A stretch of DNA of 64,000 nt from Stictocephala bisonia (Eukaryota > Arthropoda > Insecta > Hemiptera > Membracidae). The position numbers and the translations under genes are program-made. Each line of letters opens with the position of its first letter. Within the stretch, counting starts at the first letter, position 1. The stretch is from NCBI GenBank assembly GCA_035578905.1, contig JAQJVL010000795.1, forward strand, positions 303,501 through 367,500, read 5' to 3'. The notes under the pieces were generated by a model that had not been told where the DNA came from, ran no database searches, and saw only the letters and a program-made list of their open reading frames with translations. Below are positions 55,449-64,000 of this stretch, in pieces.

Positions 55449-55560
55449 GAAGTAGAAGACTCCTGTAAGGTCTGTGTGCACAGACGATTGAAGGAAGCCC
55501 TTGATGTTGTTTGCTTTGACAACTCTGGATTGTTGGACTGCTTGCTACAAGTAGAATCAA
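55449..55560 (+). pseudogene. Ankyrin-like coding fragment, copy 1
   Basis: Plus-strand frame: KVCVHRRLKEALDVV, then CFDNSGLLDCLLQVES. It matches the minus-strand fragment at 59827-59994 (CVHNKLKEALDVVWFSNIEL) at both DNA and protein level. The preceding frame is short and carries no PLELA motif. No start codon or splice sites are apparent. It runs straight into the tail of a SINE-C at 55560. Probably a broken exon or captured gene piece. Confidence 0.4.
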
Positions 55561-55960
55561 ATATTAGGAGTACATCCCGAATAAATATACTCCTAATATT
55601 CGAGATATGGGCGAATATGAGGTGTAAATGAGTGTAGATGAACGAGTGCAATCATTATTACTATCTGAGTTTAAATTAGATCAGAAACGACTATTTATTA
55701 ATAGCCCAGTAGCCAGGGAAAATATAGGACCTACAGCTTTACGTGGAATCCGAACCACGTAATGTTAGACTGATTTTCAGCTAACTAACAAGTCTCTGTG
55801 TAACACTCAGTTCTCTTTCCTACATAACATCAGAACCTTGACTACCATCCAAGATGGACACCCCAGACTTCTCTAGTAGTGTCCACGTCGATGGTAACAA
55901 TTGAGTGGACGCCGTGTAGGTTCGGTGCCAAACTAACTTGGTAACAAGGCTACGACTGTT
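55560..55960 (-). mobile_element. SINE-C, copy in reverse orientation, tail replaced by a hairpin
   Basis: Body blocks on the minus strand: ACCATCGACGTGGACACTAC, GGGGTGTCCATCTTGGATGG, TACGTGGTTCGGATTCCACG. The head near 55955 has degenerated (TACCAAGTTAGTTTGG). At the tail end a perfect 13-bp hairpin, AATATTAGGAGTA, at 55560-55572 and 55588-55600 replaces the usual CTTGACGATCGGCG segment. Confidence 0.8.
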
Positions 55961-56156
55961 TAAACACTTCTGTACCAATGAATGGTGGTTCCAGAGTTAC
56001 CTTTACTAACGTGTATTAAGTGCAAGAGTTTTAACTTACATCATATCTTTTGTTTCTATGCTAGATAAATATGTTTCATGAGTTGGGAGTTATTTTGGAA
56101 AACATTTAGGTGCGATATTATAGTCACGTGCCTTTGAATAAATTTTGAACCTGTTT

Positions 56157-56345
56157 CACATTTCCCTACCACTACTTTGGTTAGGTTATGTTAGGTTTGT
56201 TTAGGTTATGTTAGGTTTGCTTATGTTGTGTTAGGTTTGGTTATGTTGTGTTAGGTTTGGTTAGATTATGTCAGGTTTGGTTTGGTTATGTTAGGTAACC
56301 TAAGTTATGGTTATGTTAGTGAATTAACAGAAAAGATCCTAAATT
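56157..56345 (-). mobile_element. MITE-T copy 4, internally deleted, mostly TTAGG-like units
   Basis: Left end CACATTTCCCTACCACTACT and right end GTTAGTGAATTAACAGAAAA match the two ends of MITE-T read in reverse. The interior shared by copies 1-3 is gone. About 145 bp of degenerate TTAGG units (GGTTATGTTAGGTTTGGTTA) joins the ends directly. Confidence 0.7.
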
Positions 56346-56425
56346 TTCTATTAATTTTTGAATTTAGAATTTGTTAGTCACCAATTTGATGTAAACGAAA
56401 TTATTCTGAACACATTACCTAGCTA

Positions 56426-56739
56426 CTGGGTGTTTCTTTTAAAACGCAAACCTATTTACAAGTTCAGAAAAGGTTTAAGATAATTACAATTTCTTAACCA
56501 AGGTTGGTAGCCCTGGTGCTTCTTCTTCCTTGGCTATCAGCTGATTTACATGGTTTCATAATTGTTCACTTTATTTGGTTTTCGTGCAATGTCATTAAGT
56601 TGAGGTTAGAAACATGGCTTTGAGCAAAGACCAGAGAATGTTTATTTTGGAGGAATATTTTAAAACTAAATCCTTTGTTTTATATAAAGATGGTTTTGAA
56701 AAGTATTCTGAACCCATTGTATTGACTATGTACTATTAA
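56426..56739 (+). mobile_element. Mariner-type transposon 5' end with the start of its transposase
   Basis: Begins CTGGGTGTTTCTTTTAAAAC after TA. The leader shares GGTTGGTAGCCCTGGTG, TTGGCTATCAGCTGAT and following sequence with the MITE at 38241. At 56614 an ATG opens a 41-codon frame including LSKDQRMFILEEYFKTKSF, the N-terminal helix-turn-helix I know from mariner-type transposases annotated as DUF4817. A stop at 56737 truncates it before the linker and DDE catalytic domain. A possible 3' inverted end, GGGTTGCGTTTAACGTTTTC, is at 56783. Not functional. Confidence 0.7.
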
Positions 56740-57921
56740 TTATGTGTACAGTATTGTATTGATATTCAACCCATTTCAAATCATGGGTTGCGTTTAACGT
56801 TTTCTAGGGTTTCCAACTCTACAGATTCTACTTCCAAGTAAATATATTCATTAACCTAGTTCCAATTCTTCAGAGACAATAGTAAAAATATTTTATTGAT
56901 AAAGAATTGTTTACACTATTAATTTCCCAATCGTTTACAAACAGTAATTCATTAAAAGTTTTCCAACATTGAACAGACAGTGAATAATTTTTGTTTTTCA
57001 TTTTCCGCCACAACCACATTAACATTTCATTTCGTCCAGTTTTTGAGCGGCCAAAATCATGAAAATAAACGAGAGAATCCCTTTGCATACGAAATGAGTA
57101 GGAGGTGATGCATCATCTTGGTTTACTGAAAAATAAATTACCCCACCAGCCTTAGAGTGTCACAAATGTTTGTCCATTATGTAAACAACCACGGTTAAAC
57201 TAGTATATAATGAATTCTACGTCATTTTGCTTACATTTCGTGAGTGTAGACGATACTGATAAAATACACCATAAGAAAAGTTTGTTTTTTAACATTTTCA
57301 ATAAAAAAGCTTTCAAAATATGCCCCAAAAAATACGGTAGAAGTGATATTTAATATTTCGTTATAGTTTTATTTACTATTAAAGCTAATAAATACTCACA
57401 AAAGTATACAAAGTCACACCTAAGGTTAACAAAGTAACGAAACAAAGGACTAATACGTAACATATATTGAAATGAAATGTTTTGAAAAGGAAGAATGTTT
57501 GTTAAGGGTCTAAAATTGTTCGCTGCCAAGTAATTTATTCATTGCCTTTTCTGAAGATGTCCGATGGTTTTGTGTTAAAAATTAACACACCATTTCGGAG
57601 GATAAAAATCTTACTCTTGGGTGATATTTTTTAAATGTATCTCTTGTTTGATTGAACAAAAATTATTAGAAATCTCAAAACCTTTACAAAAATATGTTTT
57701 GTCGAATGACGAAAGATTAATTGTTGTAAAGGCTGAGTGACAAGACACTAATTGCATATTTTTTAGTCTAAACTCATAATCAAAACAATTTGTAGTACGA
57801 CTTATAATTAATTATTCAAAAACCTGTTCCACCCTTAAGCCTAACATAAATTATATTGACATGCCTTAAGTGCCTATACAATAACCGGTTTAAAAAATGT
57901 ACTTCTGGAAACACTTACAGT
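56740..57921. other. Nothing recognised
   Basis: The 72-codon frame at 56870-57088 (-) has no recognisable motif. Confidence 0.4.
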
Positions 57922-57935
57922 CAGTGATGGCACCG

Positions 57936-58050
57936 ATATATCGATATAGTGGAAATATCGATAAGTATGTTTTGATATATCGATATATTAATATCGATAA
58001 GTATGTTTTGATATATCGATATATTAATATCGATATTTTGGTCCGATATA
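57936..58050. repeat. ATATCGAT-rich 36-bp tandem repeat near the left end of the hAT-like element
   Basis: Two to three units containing AATATCGATAAGTATGTTTT and GATATATCGATATATT. Similar CGATATATCG and ATATCGATATTTGG motifs occur at 59067-59140, so the two sides of the element are roughly symmetrical. Confidence 0.85.
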
Positions 58051-58353
58051 TCATATCACTATATAATGACGTTATTCTCTCTCCTAAAAATCATCGAATC
58101 GAAAGAAAAATACATTTTAATTGTCACTTATGCGTACTAAACATGTATTTAAATAATAAAGTAACTTTATTTAGTTTTTACGTGAGGTTAACTCAATAAA
58201 ATGTAGTTTATTGTAGACCAATGGGTGGAATAGGTAAATGAAGTTTAGTGTGAGTGGACAACGATGCCTCTAAGATGCCAAGTTGGAATACCTTAGTAAA
58301 TTAATTTGTTTAATATTTAGTGTTCATAAGAAGCCTAAAGGCATTTATTTTAG

Positions 58354-58718
58354 CATGGAACATGCTTTAGTCTTGACCTAACTGTCTGAAAACGTTACGT
58401 TACGCGGGAGGGTGACGCGGGAAGGTGACGCGTAACCATGAAAACACAATGACATATCAGTGTTGACTTCAATAATGATTTTATTTGCAAGCGTTCATCA
58501 AAGTACATCTTTAGTTTCCATGACAACTCTTGTTTTGTAATTCCTTACATGAAATCTAAAATTCGTTGTTTTCGGAGAAATACATTTGCAGAAATTATTA
58601 AAAAGGAGCCACCGGGTAGCAGCCGTGATCTATTACCAAGTAGCAGCCGTGATCTATTACCGGGTAGCATCCGTGATCTATTACCAAGTAGCAGCCAAGA
58701 GCTAAAGCATGTTCCATG
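58354..58718. repeat. 17-bp perfect inverted pair enclosing a 24-bp tandem repeat
   Basis: CATGGAACATGCTTTAG at 58354-58370 and CTAAAGCATGTTCCATG at 58702-58718 are exact complements. Between them are two short GC-rich repeats (GGGAGGGTGACGCGGGAAGG at 58405) and, at 58616-58697, about 3.5 units of GGGTAGCAGCCGTGATCTAT plus TACC. The 65-codon frame at 58549-58746 encodes an SSRDLLPG-type repeat because the unit is 24 bp; no evidence that it is expressed. Confidence 0.8.
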
Positions 58719-58754
58719 TTTCTTGAATTTTAGCCGTAGGCTCTAAGCAAAAAG

Positions 58755-58808
58755 ATCCGGGGGTCCAGGGGGCTTGCCCCCTGGTGAGGCCCGCAGGGCC
58801 GAGTTTTT
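58755..58808 (+). other. Two adjacent GC-rich hairpins followed by a T-run
   Basis: CCAGGGGGCTTGCCCCCTGG at 58765-58784 is a perfect 9-bp stem with a 2-nt loop. GGCCCGCAGGGCC at 58788-58800 is a 5-bp stem. GAGTTTTTT follows. Extreme GC for this window. The shape resembles a Rho-independent terminator or a Helitron 3' hairpin; I cannot tell which, and no bacterial-like gene precedes it. Confidence 0.8.
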
Positions 58809-59137
58809 TAAATGTTAAAAACAAATATAATAGGGTTATTACATTATTATTTTATAATTAACATAATAATTAAAGGTACCGGTATAGTTATACTTATTTT
58901 GAACTTTTATTCAATGTCACAGACCACAACTTGTTTCGTGTAATAAATGTGTTTAATTTTTACATTCAGTAGGCTATTCTAAATAGTGACAGCAAAACAT
59001 TAGTGTATTTTGGTCATGACATTAGAGTTAGTGTATAGTATTAAACAAATAAATCATTAACAATTCGATATATCGGTTACAAAATATATCGAATTTTTTT
59101 TCTTTATTATCGTTATATCGATATTTGGTTATCGATT

Positions 59138-59525
59138 TCGTCAGTACCACTGCATGTGTAGGGGTAGGCGGGTGGGTCAGTACCACTGCATGTGTAGAGG
59201 TGGGCGGGTGGGTAAGTACTATTGCATGTGTAGGGGTGGGTGGGTGGGTCAGTACCACTGTATGTGTAGGGGGTGGGCGGGTGGGTCAATAGCACTGCAT
59301 GTGTAGGGGGTGGGCGGGTGGGTCAGTACCACTGCATGTGTAGAGGTGGGTGGGTGGGTCAGTACCACTGCACGTGTAGGGGTAGGTGGGTGGGTCAGTA
59401 CCACTGCACGTGTAGGTGTGGGTGGGTGGGTCAGTACCACTGCACGTGTAGGGGTGGACGGGTGGGTCAGTACCACTGCATGTGTAAGGGTGCGCGGGTG
59501 GATCAGTACCACTGCATGTGTAGGA
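59138..59525 (+). repeat. MS37 minisatellite array, locus 7, about 10 units
   Basis: Unit of 37-38 bp: GGTCAGTACCACTGCATGTG then TAGGGGTGGGCGGGTGG. The most regular array of the family, inside the hAT-like element. Open frames on both strands (for example 59273-59530 + and 59249-59719 -) are by-products. Confidence 0.96.
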
Positions 59526-59826
59526 GGTAGTATATCACCAACCAAGAATATAAATAGGTTGTTGCTATAGCCTATTTTTAAATCAACGATATCATTGTCT
59601 GAGTCATGATTATTTTTATCTTTTAAAAATGTATGATGGAGCTGTCTTTCTCGAAATATATTAAAAAATACTCTTTGTTGAATTACCTTAAACAAACTAT
59701 AATTATAATCAATTATCAATCAATCAGATGTATTGATAATTGGGTAAATGTGTACATTGAAAATATTTGCCATCACTAGTTACAATAGTGATCAAATAGT
59801 TATGGCCGTATTTCCAAGTACAGTAT

Positions 59827-59994
59827 TCAGCACCGAAGTCCAGTAGAGTCTACTTGTAGCAAATAGCCCAACAATTCAATGTTGCTAAACCAAACAACAT
59901 CGAGGGCTTCCTTCAATTTGTTGTGTACACAGAGATCTGCTAGTTCGAGGGGAGACTTACCCTTACTGTTGGGAAGGCAGTATTCAAAACGCAT
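59827..59994 (-). pseudogene. Ankyrin-like coding fragment, copy 2
   Basis: A 55-codon minus-strand frame from ATG at 59994 to TGA at 59827. NSKGKSPLELADLCVHNKLK resembles an ankyrin repeat (G-x-SPLELA-x-x-x-x-H-x-x-x-x-x-x-L), followed by EALDVVWFSNIELLGYLLQV. The related plus-strand fragment at 55449-55560 keeps the second half with several third-position changes, suggesting past coding constraint. TTCCCAACAG at 59966-59957 on the minus strand could be a splice acceptor in front of GKSPLELA, making this a possible terminal exon. No other exon recognised. It starts 49 bp outside the hAT-like element. Confidence 0.4.
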
Positions 59995-60424
59995 ATTCGT
60001 AAGTTCATAGTTATTGTTGTAAGATGCACAAATATTTTAGTTATATTCATTTTAATCATTTTATTAAATAAATTGACCGATACAATGATATCAATAAATT
60101 ACTTTTTGCAATTATCAGTTTGTAATGTATAGTATTTATAACAAAGGGCTTACAATGTATAAATATATTCCATTCTCGTTAGTATAAAAACATTAATGAA
60201 GTACATGCAAGTCGACAAAATGAGTTTTCAACCACATAGTAAAATTCTTTTAGTAGTTTAATTCAACAAACAATTTTAACCATATAAAGACATTTAATTT
60301 ATGTATTTAAGTTAATTTATAATAAATGGTTCCATTGAATTAGCACAAACATTCCTCCATATTAAACACTAAAAAATCAAAACTGAAAATTACCAGTTTG
60401 GTTCCCAATTATGTTTTTTCCGTA
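59995..60424. other. Nothing recognised
   Basis: AT-rich. Confidence 0.4.
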
Positions 60425-60793
60425 GCTCGAAAACTAGTCAAGTTAGAGACATGTGGTTTCTACTAAAATGTTTTTAATTATAATTCACATATTTCCTAAA
60501 AATTTAATCGAGATCGTTACAGGCATTTTTGATATAAATTTTATTTCTGCATGTTTTTTGCCCATAAAAATAAAAAACTAAAACTTCAAATAAGTGCAAA
60601 AACAGACTGGAGATATTGGCTAAATACACCTACATACCGAATTTCATAAACATTGATCCATCCGTGAGGTCTCCAGTGAAACTGCACATACACACAAAGA
60701 CAGACACACATGCGGAGAGACATCAAAATTATTTTTCGAAAAAAACACTTTTTTCACTTCAGGGTACCCGAAAAATGGATTGTTATACTGGTA
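60425..60793 (-). repeat. R6 dispersed repeat, reverse copy
   Basis: The minus strand reads GTGTGTCTGTCTTTGTGTGT, TGAAATTCGGTATGTAGGTG, TATTTAGCCAATATCTCCAG, ATATGTGAATTATAATT and TCTCTAACTTGACTAGTTTT. It matches the forward copy at 63605-63985. The frame 60616-60834 (+) lies within it. Confidence 0.8.
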
Positions 60794-63604
60794 AAAAAAA
60801 TTTTAGGCCGATCACAATACTTTCTCTATGCTAAAGCATATGGGAGAAGCATATGGTAAAAAGGGAGTTCGGTTCCCACATACATTTCTAACTAATCCAC
60901 CATTCCGAATATTTTATTAACTGGACTTAATGTAGTACAGGAACAAAACTGGGCGGTACAATATACCTCGTGCATAAAATTATTACTTAAATTTTAAACA
61001 TTTCTTTCTGTTTTTGGGCTCATTATGGAATAATTTGTAGTTAACAAAAAATGACAAATGCATGTCTCTTGCATACCACCCCATAAACTAATTACTTGAG
61101 TAGTATCATTAGCATATGCTATTAATTGGCTTTTACTAAGCTACATCAGATTAATGTTATATACATCGTTTTTGGCGTAAAATGTTCTTCTTTTTTTCAA
61201 TTTGTAAAAAACATCTGTATTCCTGCCGAATGTTTTTTTTTTTTCGTAATACCAATACTGTATTGACAAATTTAAAAATAAAATCGTGAAAATTGGGTTG
61301 CCCCTAAATTTAAAATTTAGCAATTTTTTCCATTTCAAATTAAGCACTTAAAATAAAATAATAGTAAATACCATCTTTATACTATTAGTAGGGGACATGT
61401 ATTTCGGCATTGATATAATTCGTTTTTGGTATACGAACATTTTGCTGTCATACTGGTTATACGAATAATATTCCTGGTAATGTTCTGTTAAGACGTAATC
61501 ACCATGTAAGTACTTCGTAACTGTAAGATGTCACCTACTTAAACATGTGTCATGTACAAGCGAGTCTGACGTCACTAACACTCGCCTATCACACGCTGTG
61601 TAGTGTTCTTCCTTTGAAAGGCGTGTTGTCGTTGGCATACAAACTTAAGTGGACCACTTAAGAAGATTGAACCTTTGTTCGAGAATGTTGCACGGCCACG
61701 GATTCAAAACAATTTTTATTTATTTTGATATAAGATAAGATAAATCAATTATTGATCTCGAAAAATATTGCATATAATTACTGCACAATTTTATACTTAC
61801 GCGTGTTTTAAAAGTGTTTACAAAAACAAACCTAATCATATCTTTGCTAAATATTTCTAAAAAATTATTGAACCAGGAATACAGGAAACGTTTGTATATC
61901 TAGTTTATAATTAGTTAGTTTGTGAATGATAAAAGGGAGTGGGTCCGCACTACATCGACATAATGTAGGTAATTATTTCACACATATTCATCCGCACACA
62001 GATGTATAGTATATGTGGGGAGTAAATTCAAATATATCTGTAAGCTCGTGAAACTTGTTTTTGGTGAAAAACTTGATATTGATTTGATTTTATTGATCTG
62101 TCATCACCTTAATTACTTTTTGATGGTGGATCATTTGATTTGTGCATACCGTTTGACTTATTAATGACTATTAGTATTAAAATAACATATTAATTGAACC
62201 AAATACTAATATATAAATGTTTACAAAACATACATGAGTTTATATATTTCCAAATGTGTTATCAACCAAAGAAAAATGCAAAATAAAAAAAATACCTTAG
62301 CAAACGTTAAATGGTCTATATGTATTACGAGTACATACAATAAAGAAAAGGAACATCTCAAACATACACTGCAGGATTCATTCAATCTGTCATTGTAAGG
62401 GATTCAATTTGTCAGTACAAAAAGCTGGAGTTGAAGGATTTCCTGACCAGCGAGTTCCAAAGTCAGAATTCACAGGTTGTGTCAGGACCTTTGTCCTTTA
62501 TTAGATTATTGTCTGCTAGTTCATAAGTTTGTTACCAACTGGGTGCCTTGTAAGCGAATTCCTTCAGGGTTTTCTGTTATTAACGTTATTCTGTTATTCT
62601 GTTACAACGTTTAAAATAAAATTAAATCCAATAAAAAAAGATTTAGTCAACAATTTTTTTGCAGAAATTAAAGTTAATACTTTAAACGACTCTTTCAGTT
62701 GTCCGCCATAGCGAACGATAGATTATAACATAAATATAAAATGAAAATAGATCTAGTGAAAACTTACTGTTGCTGATTCAATTTCCAAGGTAGCGATTGA
62801 AATATGTGCTATAAAGATTAATGCTGACCTCGTATTTCCAGCTCCTCATTAAGAGCAAAATTATTTGACTACACAATGTGCAAACGCATAGTTTTGTAAA
62901 AGTGTGAATCGTCACCAAGTGTGTCCGTCAAAATTGTATTTTCGTCCTGACTGCCATTGTTTCCAACCGGTGATAGATGGTTGAAAAAGAAAATCCGAGT
63001 TTTCCCATATTCTTCCAGAGAGCATTTTCCGCAGACACTGGAGCCAGCAGTTGACGATATTACGAATGAAGGTCAGTGAAAAGATATATTCAGAGGATTT
63101 TAATTAATTTTTAACAGTCTTCTCCAGTGAATAATGTTATCGCAGTATATCCTCCAACCATATTCCATAACACCATGGGTGTTGATTTGAAACTACTCGC
63201 AACTCTGTCAACTACCAGAAAACCGTCTCCATACATTATATTATGTTTTTAAACAGTCATGGTAGTTGACTCTCCTCCGTGCTTACATTTTTTTACATAT
63301 TTATTCCAAAATTAAAATGCTTTATAAGACAAATAAACTTTGAGATTATATTATTTCAACTGGTTGTGGTTTAAATATAAAAAAATATAACGCTGGGACA
63401 ATAGTTATTTGTGTTTAAAAAATAAAGCATGAAATATGTTCTGAGAGGACTCGATGATTTTTCTCCTTAAATAAGGTCAAGTTTAAAATTGTTCGCGCAC
63501 AATTAAAGTTGTAATTCCTTTTTATTTTCTCACATATGTGTTAGTATAGAGAAAAATATTGTGATCATACAAAAATATTTTTTACAAGTTGGTTTAAAAA
63601 TGCA
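60794..63604. other. Mostly nothing recognised
   Basis: 2.8 kb of AT-rich sequence. The 60-codon frame at 62529-62711 and the 68-codon frame at 61141-61347 (-) show no convincing motif. A GC-richer patch at 61560-61640 (GCGAGTCTGACGTCACTAAC) has no copy in the window. Confidence 0.45.
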
Positions 63605-63985
63605 TTTTTGGGTCCCTCAATCCAAAAAAGTGTTTTTTTAAAACAGATTTTGGATGTCTGTCCGTACGTGCGTCTGTCTGTGTGCACTTCGCTAGAAACA
63701 CAGACAACGCGGTCCTGTGTCCTGTGGACTATTGGCTTCCAGCGGTGACTGGATGACTTTTTATGAAATTTGGTGTGAAGGTGTATTTAGCCAATATCAA
63801 CAGACCATTTTATCTCTTCTTTGAAATGTTATTTATTTTTATTTTTATAATAAAAAAACATACAAAAATGGAATATTCTCAAAAACGGATCACCATACTG
63901 ATTACATTTTCAGGAAATATGTGAAATACAATTCAGAAAATTTTAGTAAAAACCGAATGTCTCTAGCTTGACTAGTTTTTTAGAT
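63605..63985 (+). repeat. R6 dispersed repeat, forward copy
   Basis: GGTCCCTCAATCCAAAAAAG, GTGCGTCTGTCTGTGTGCAC, TGAAATTTGGTGTGAAGGTG, TATTTAGCCAATATC, GGAAATATGTGAAATACAAT and TCTCTAGCTTGACTAGTTTT, in the same order as the minus strand of 60425-60793. An ACAGACAACGCGGTCCTGTG insertion is specific to this copy. Confidence 0.8.
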
Positions 63986-64000
63986 GTGTCAAAAAAACAT

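Larger units (their letters stand above)
57922..59778. mobile_element. hAT-like non-autonomous element, 1.86 kb, hosting an MS37 array
   Basis: The left end CAGTGATGGC (57922-57931) and right end GCCATCACTA (59769-59778) form a 10-bp terminal inverted repeat with one mismatch. The flanks CTTACAGT (57914-57921) and GTTACAAT (59779-59786) agree at six of eight positions, as expected of an aged 8-bp hAT target duplication. Inside, in order: ATATCGAT-rich repeats, a 17-bp inverted pair, a 24-bp tandem repeat, two GC-rich hairpins, more ATATCGAT motifs, and an MS37 array. No transposase recognised. The minus-strand frame 59249-59719 starts with 60 unidentified residues and then runs through the array. 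Confidence 0.65.

Noticed and set aside
59249..59719. 156-codon minus-strand frame rich in THAVVLTHPP repeats
   Set aside because: Two thirds is the MS37 array read through. The first 60 residues have no recognisable motif.
62520..62600. Reverse transcriptase motif like GVPQGS...GPLLF
   Set aside because: VTNWVPCKRIPSGFSVI is only loosely similar and no neighbouring palm motif (YADD) follows.
1..64000. CRISPR arrays, operons, bacterial ribosome binding sites or prophage
   Set aside because: Tandem repeats here have no unique spacers, and the sequence composition and element types are those of an animal nuclear genome.

Overview
The window looks like nuclear DNA of an insect. It is strongly AT-rich and has no long open reading frames. 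It holds tracts of the insect telomere motif (TTAGG/CCTAA), decayed non-LTR retrotransposons, Penelope-like elements, pogo-, hAT- and mariner-type DNA transposons, and tRNA-derived SINEs. The LINE C-terminal motif LPRREWTLLNRF and the mariner-associated N-terminus LSKDQRMFILEEYF are ones I associate with hemipteroid and polyneopteran insects, so a hemipteran is my best guess; this is inference. No intact cellular gene is visible. The only candidate for host-derived coding sequence is an inverted pair of ankyrin-like fragments near 55.5 and 59.9 kb.

Layout. 0-9 kb: a G-rich minisatellite, a Penelope endonuclease remnant, two LINE remnants (one with the YADD reverse transcriptase motif), a tRNA-SINE and a MITE. 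9-20 kb: a LINE fragment, a 40-bp tandem repeat, a second and third copy of the MITE (one with a long TTAGG-like tract), a 1.6-kb inverted duplication centred on another MITE, and a second Penelope remnant. 20-29 kb: SINEs, a foldback element built around a 42-bp minisatellite, a long GA microsatellite and a TA-flanked 1.55-kb near-palindrome. 29-39 kb: SINEs, a run of LINE C-terminal fragments, nested inverted repeats, a hammerhead-ribozyme-like motif and a 266-bp mariner-type MITE. 39-50 kb: a 51-bp minisatellite, two further foldback elements carrying TTAGG-like tracts, a degenerate minisatellite, more copies of the dispersed G-rich minisatellite and a full-length SINE. 50-64 kb: an unidentified 120-codon ORF, a pogo transposase remnant, a TTAGG tract, a mariner-type 5' end, a 1.86-kb hAT-like element containing a minisatellite array, and an inverted pair of a dispersed repeat.

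Names used below are my own labels. SINE-A, B, C, D and E are tRNA-related families. MITE-T is the MITE carrying TTAGG-like tracts. R1 to R6 are dispersed repeats recognised only by copies inside this window. MS37 is the dispersed ~37-bp minisatellite. The main pattern is that tandem repeats (MS37, TTAGG-like tracts, the 42-bp unit) sit inside or between inverted-repeat DNA elements, which suggests that mobile elements seed and carry satellites in this genome. All calls come from reading by eye; no database search or folding program was run.
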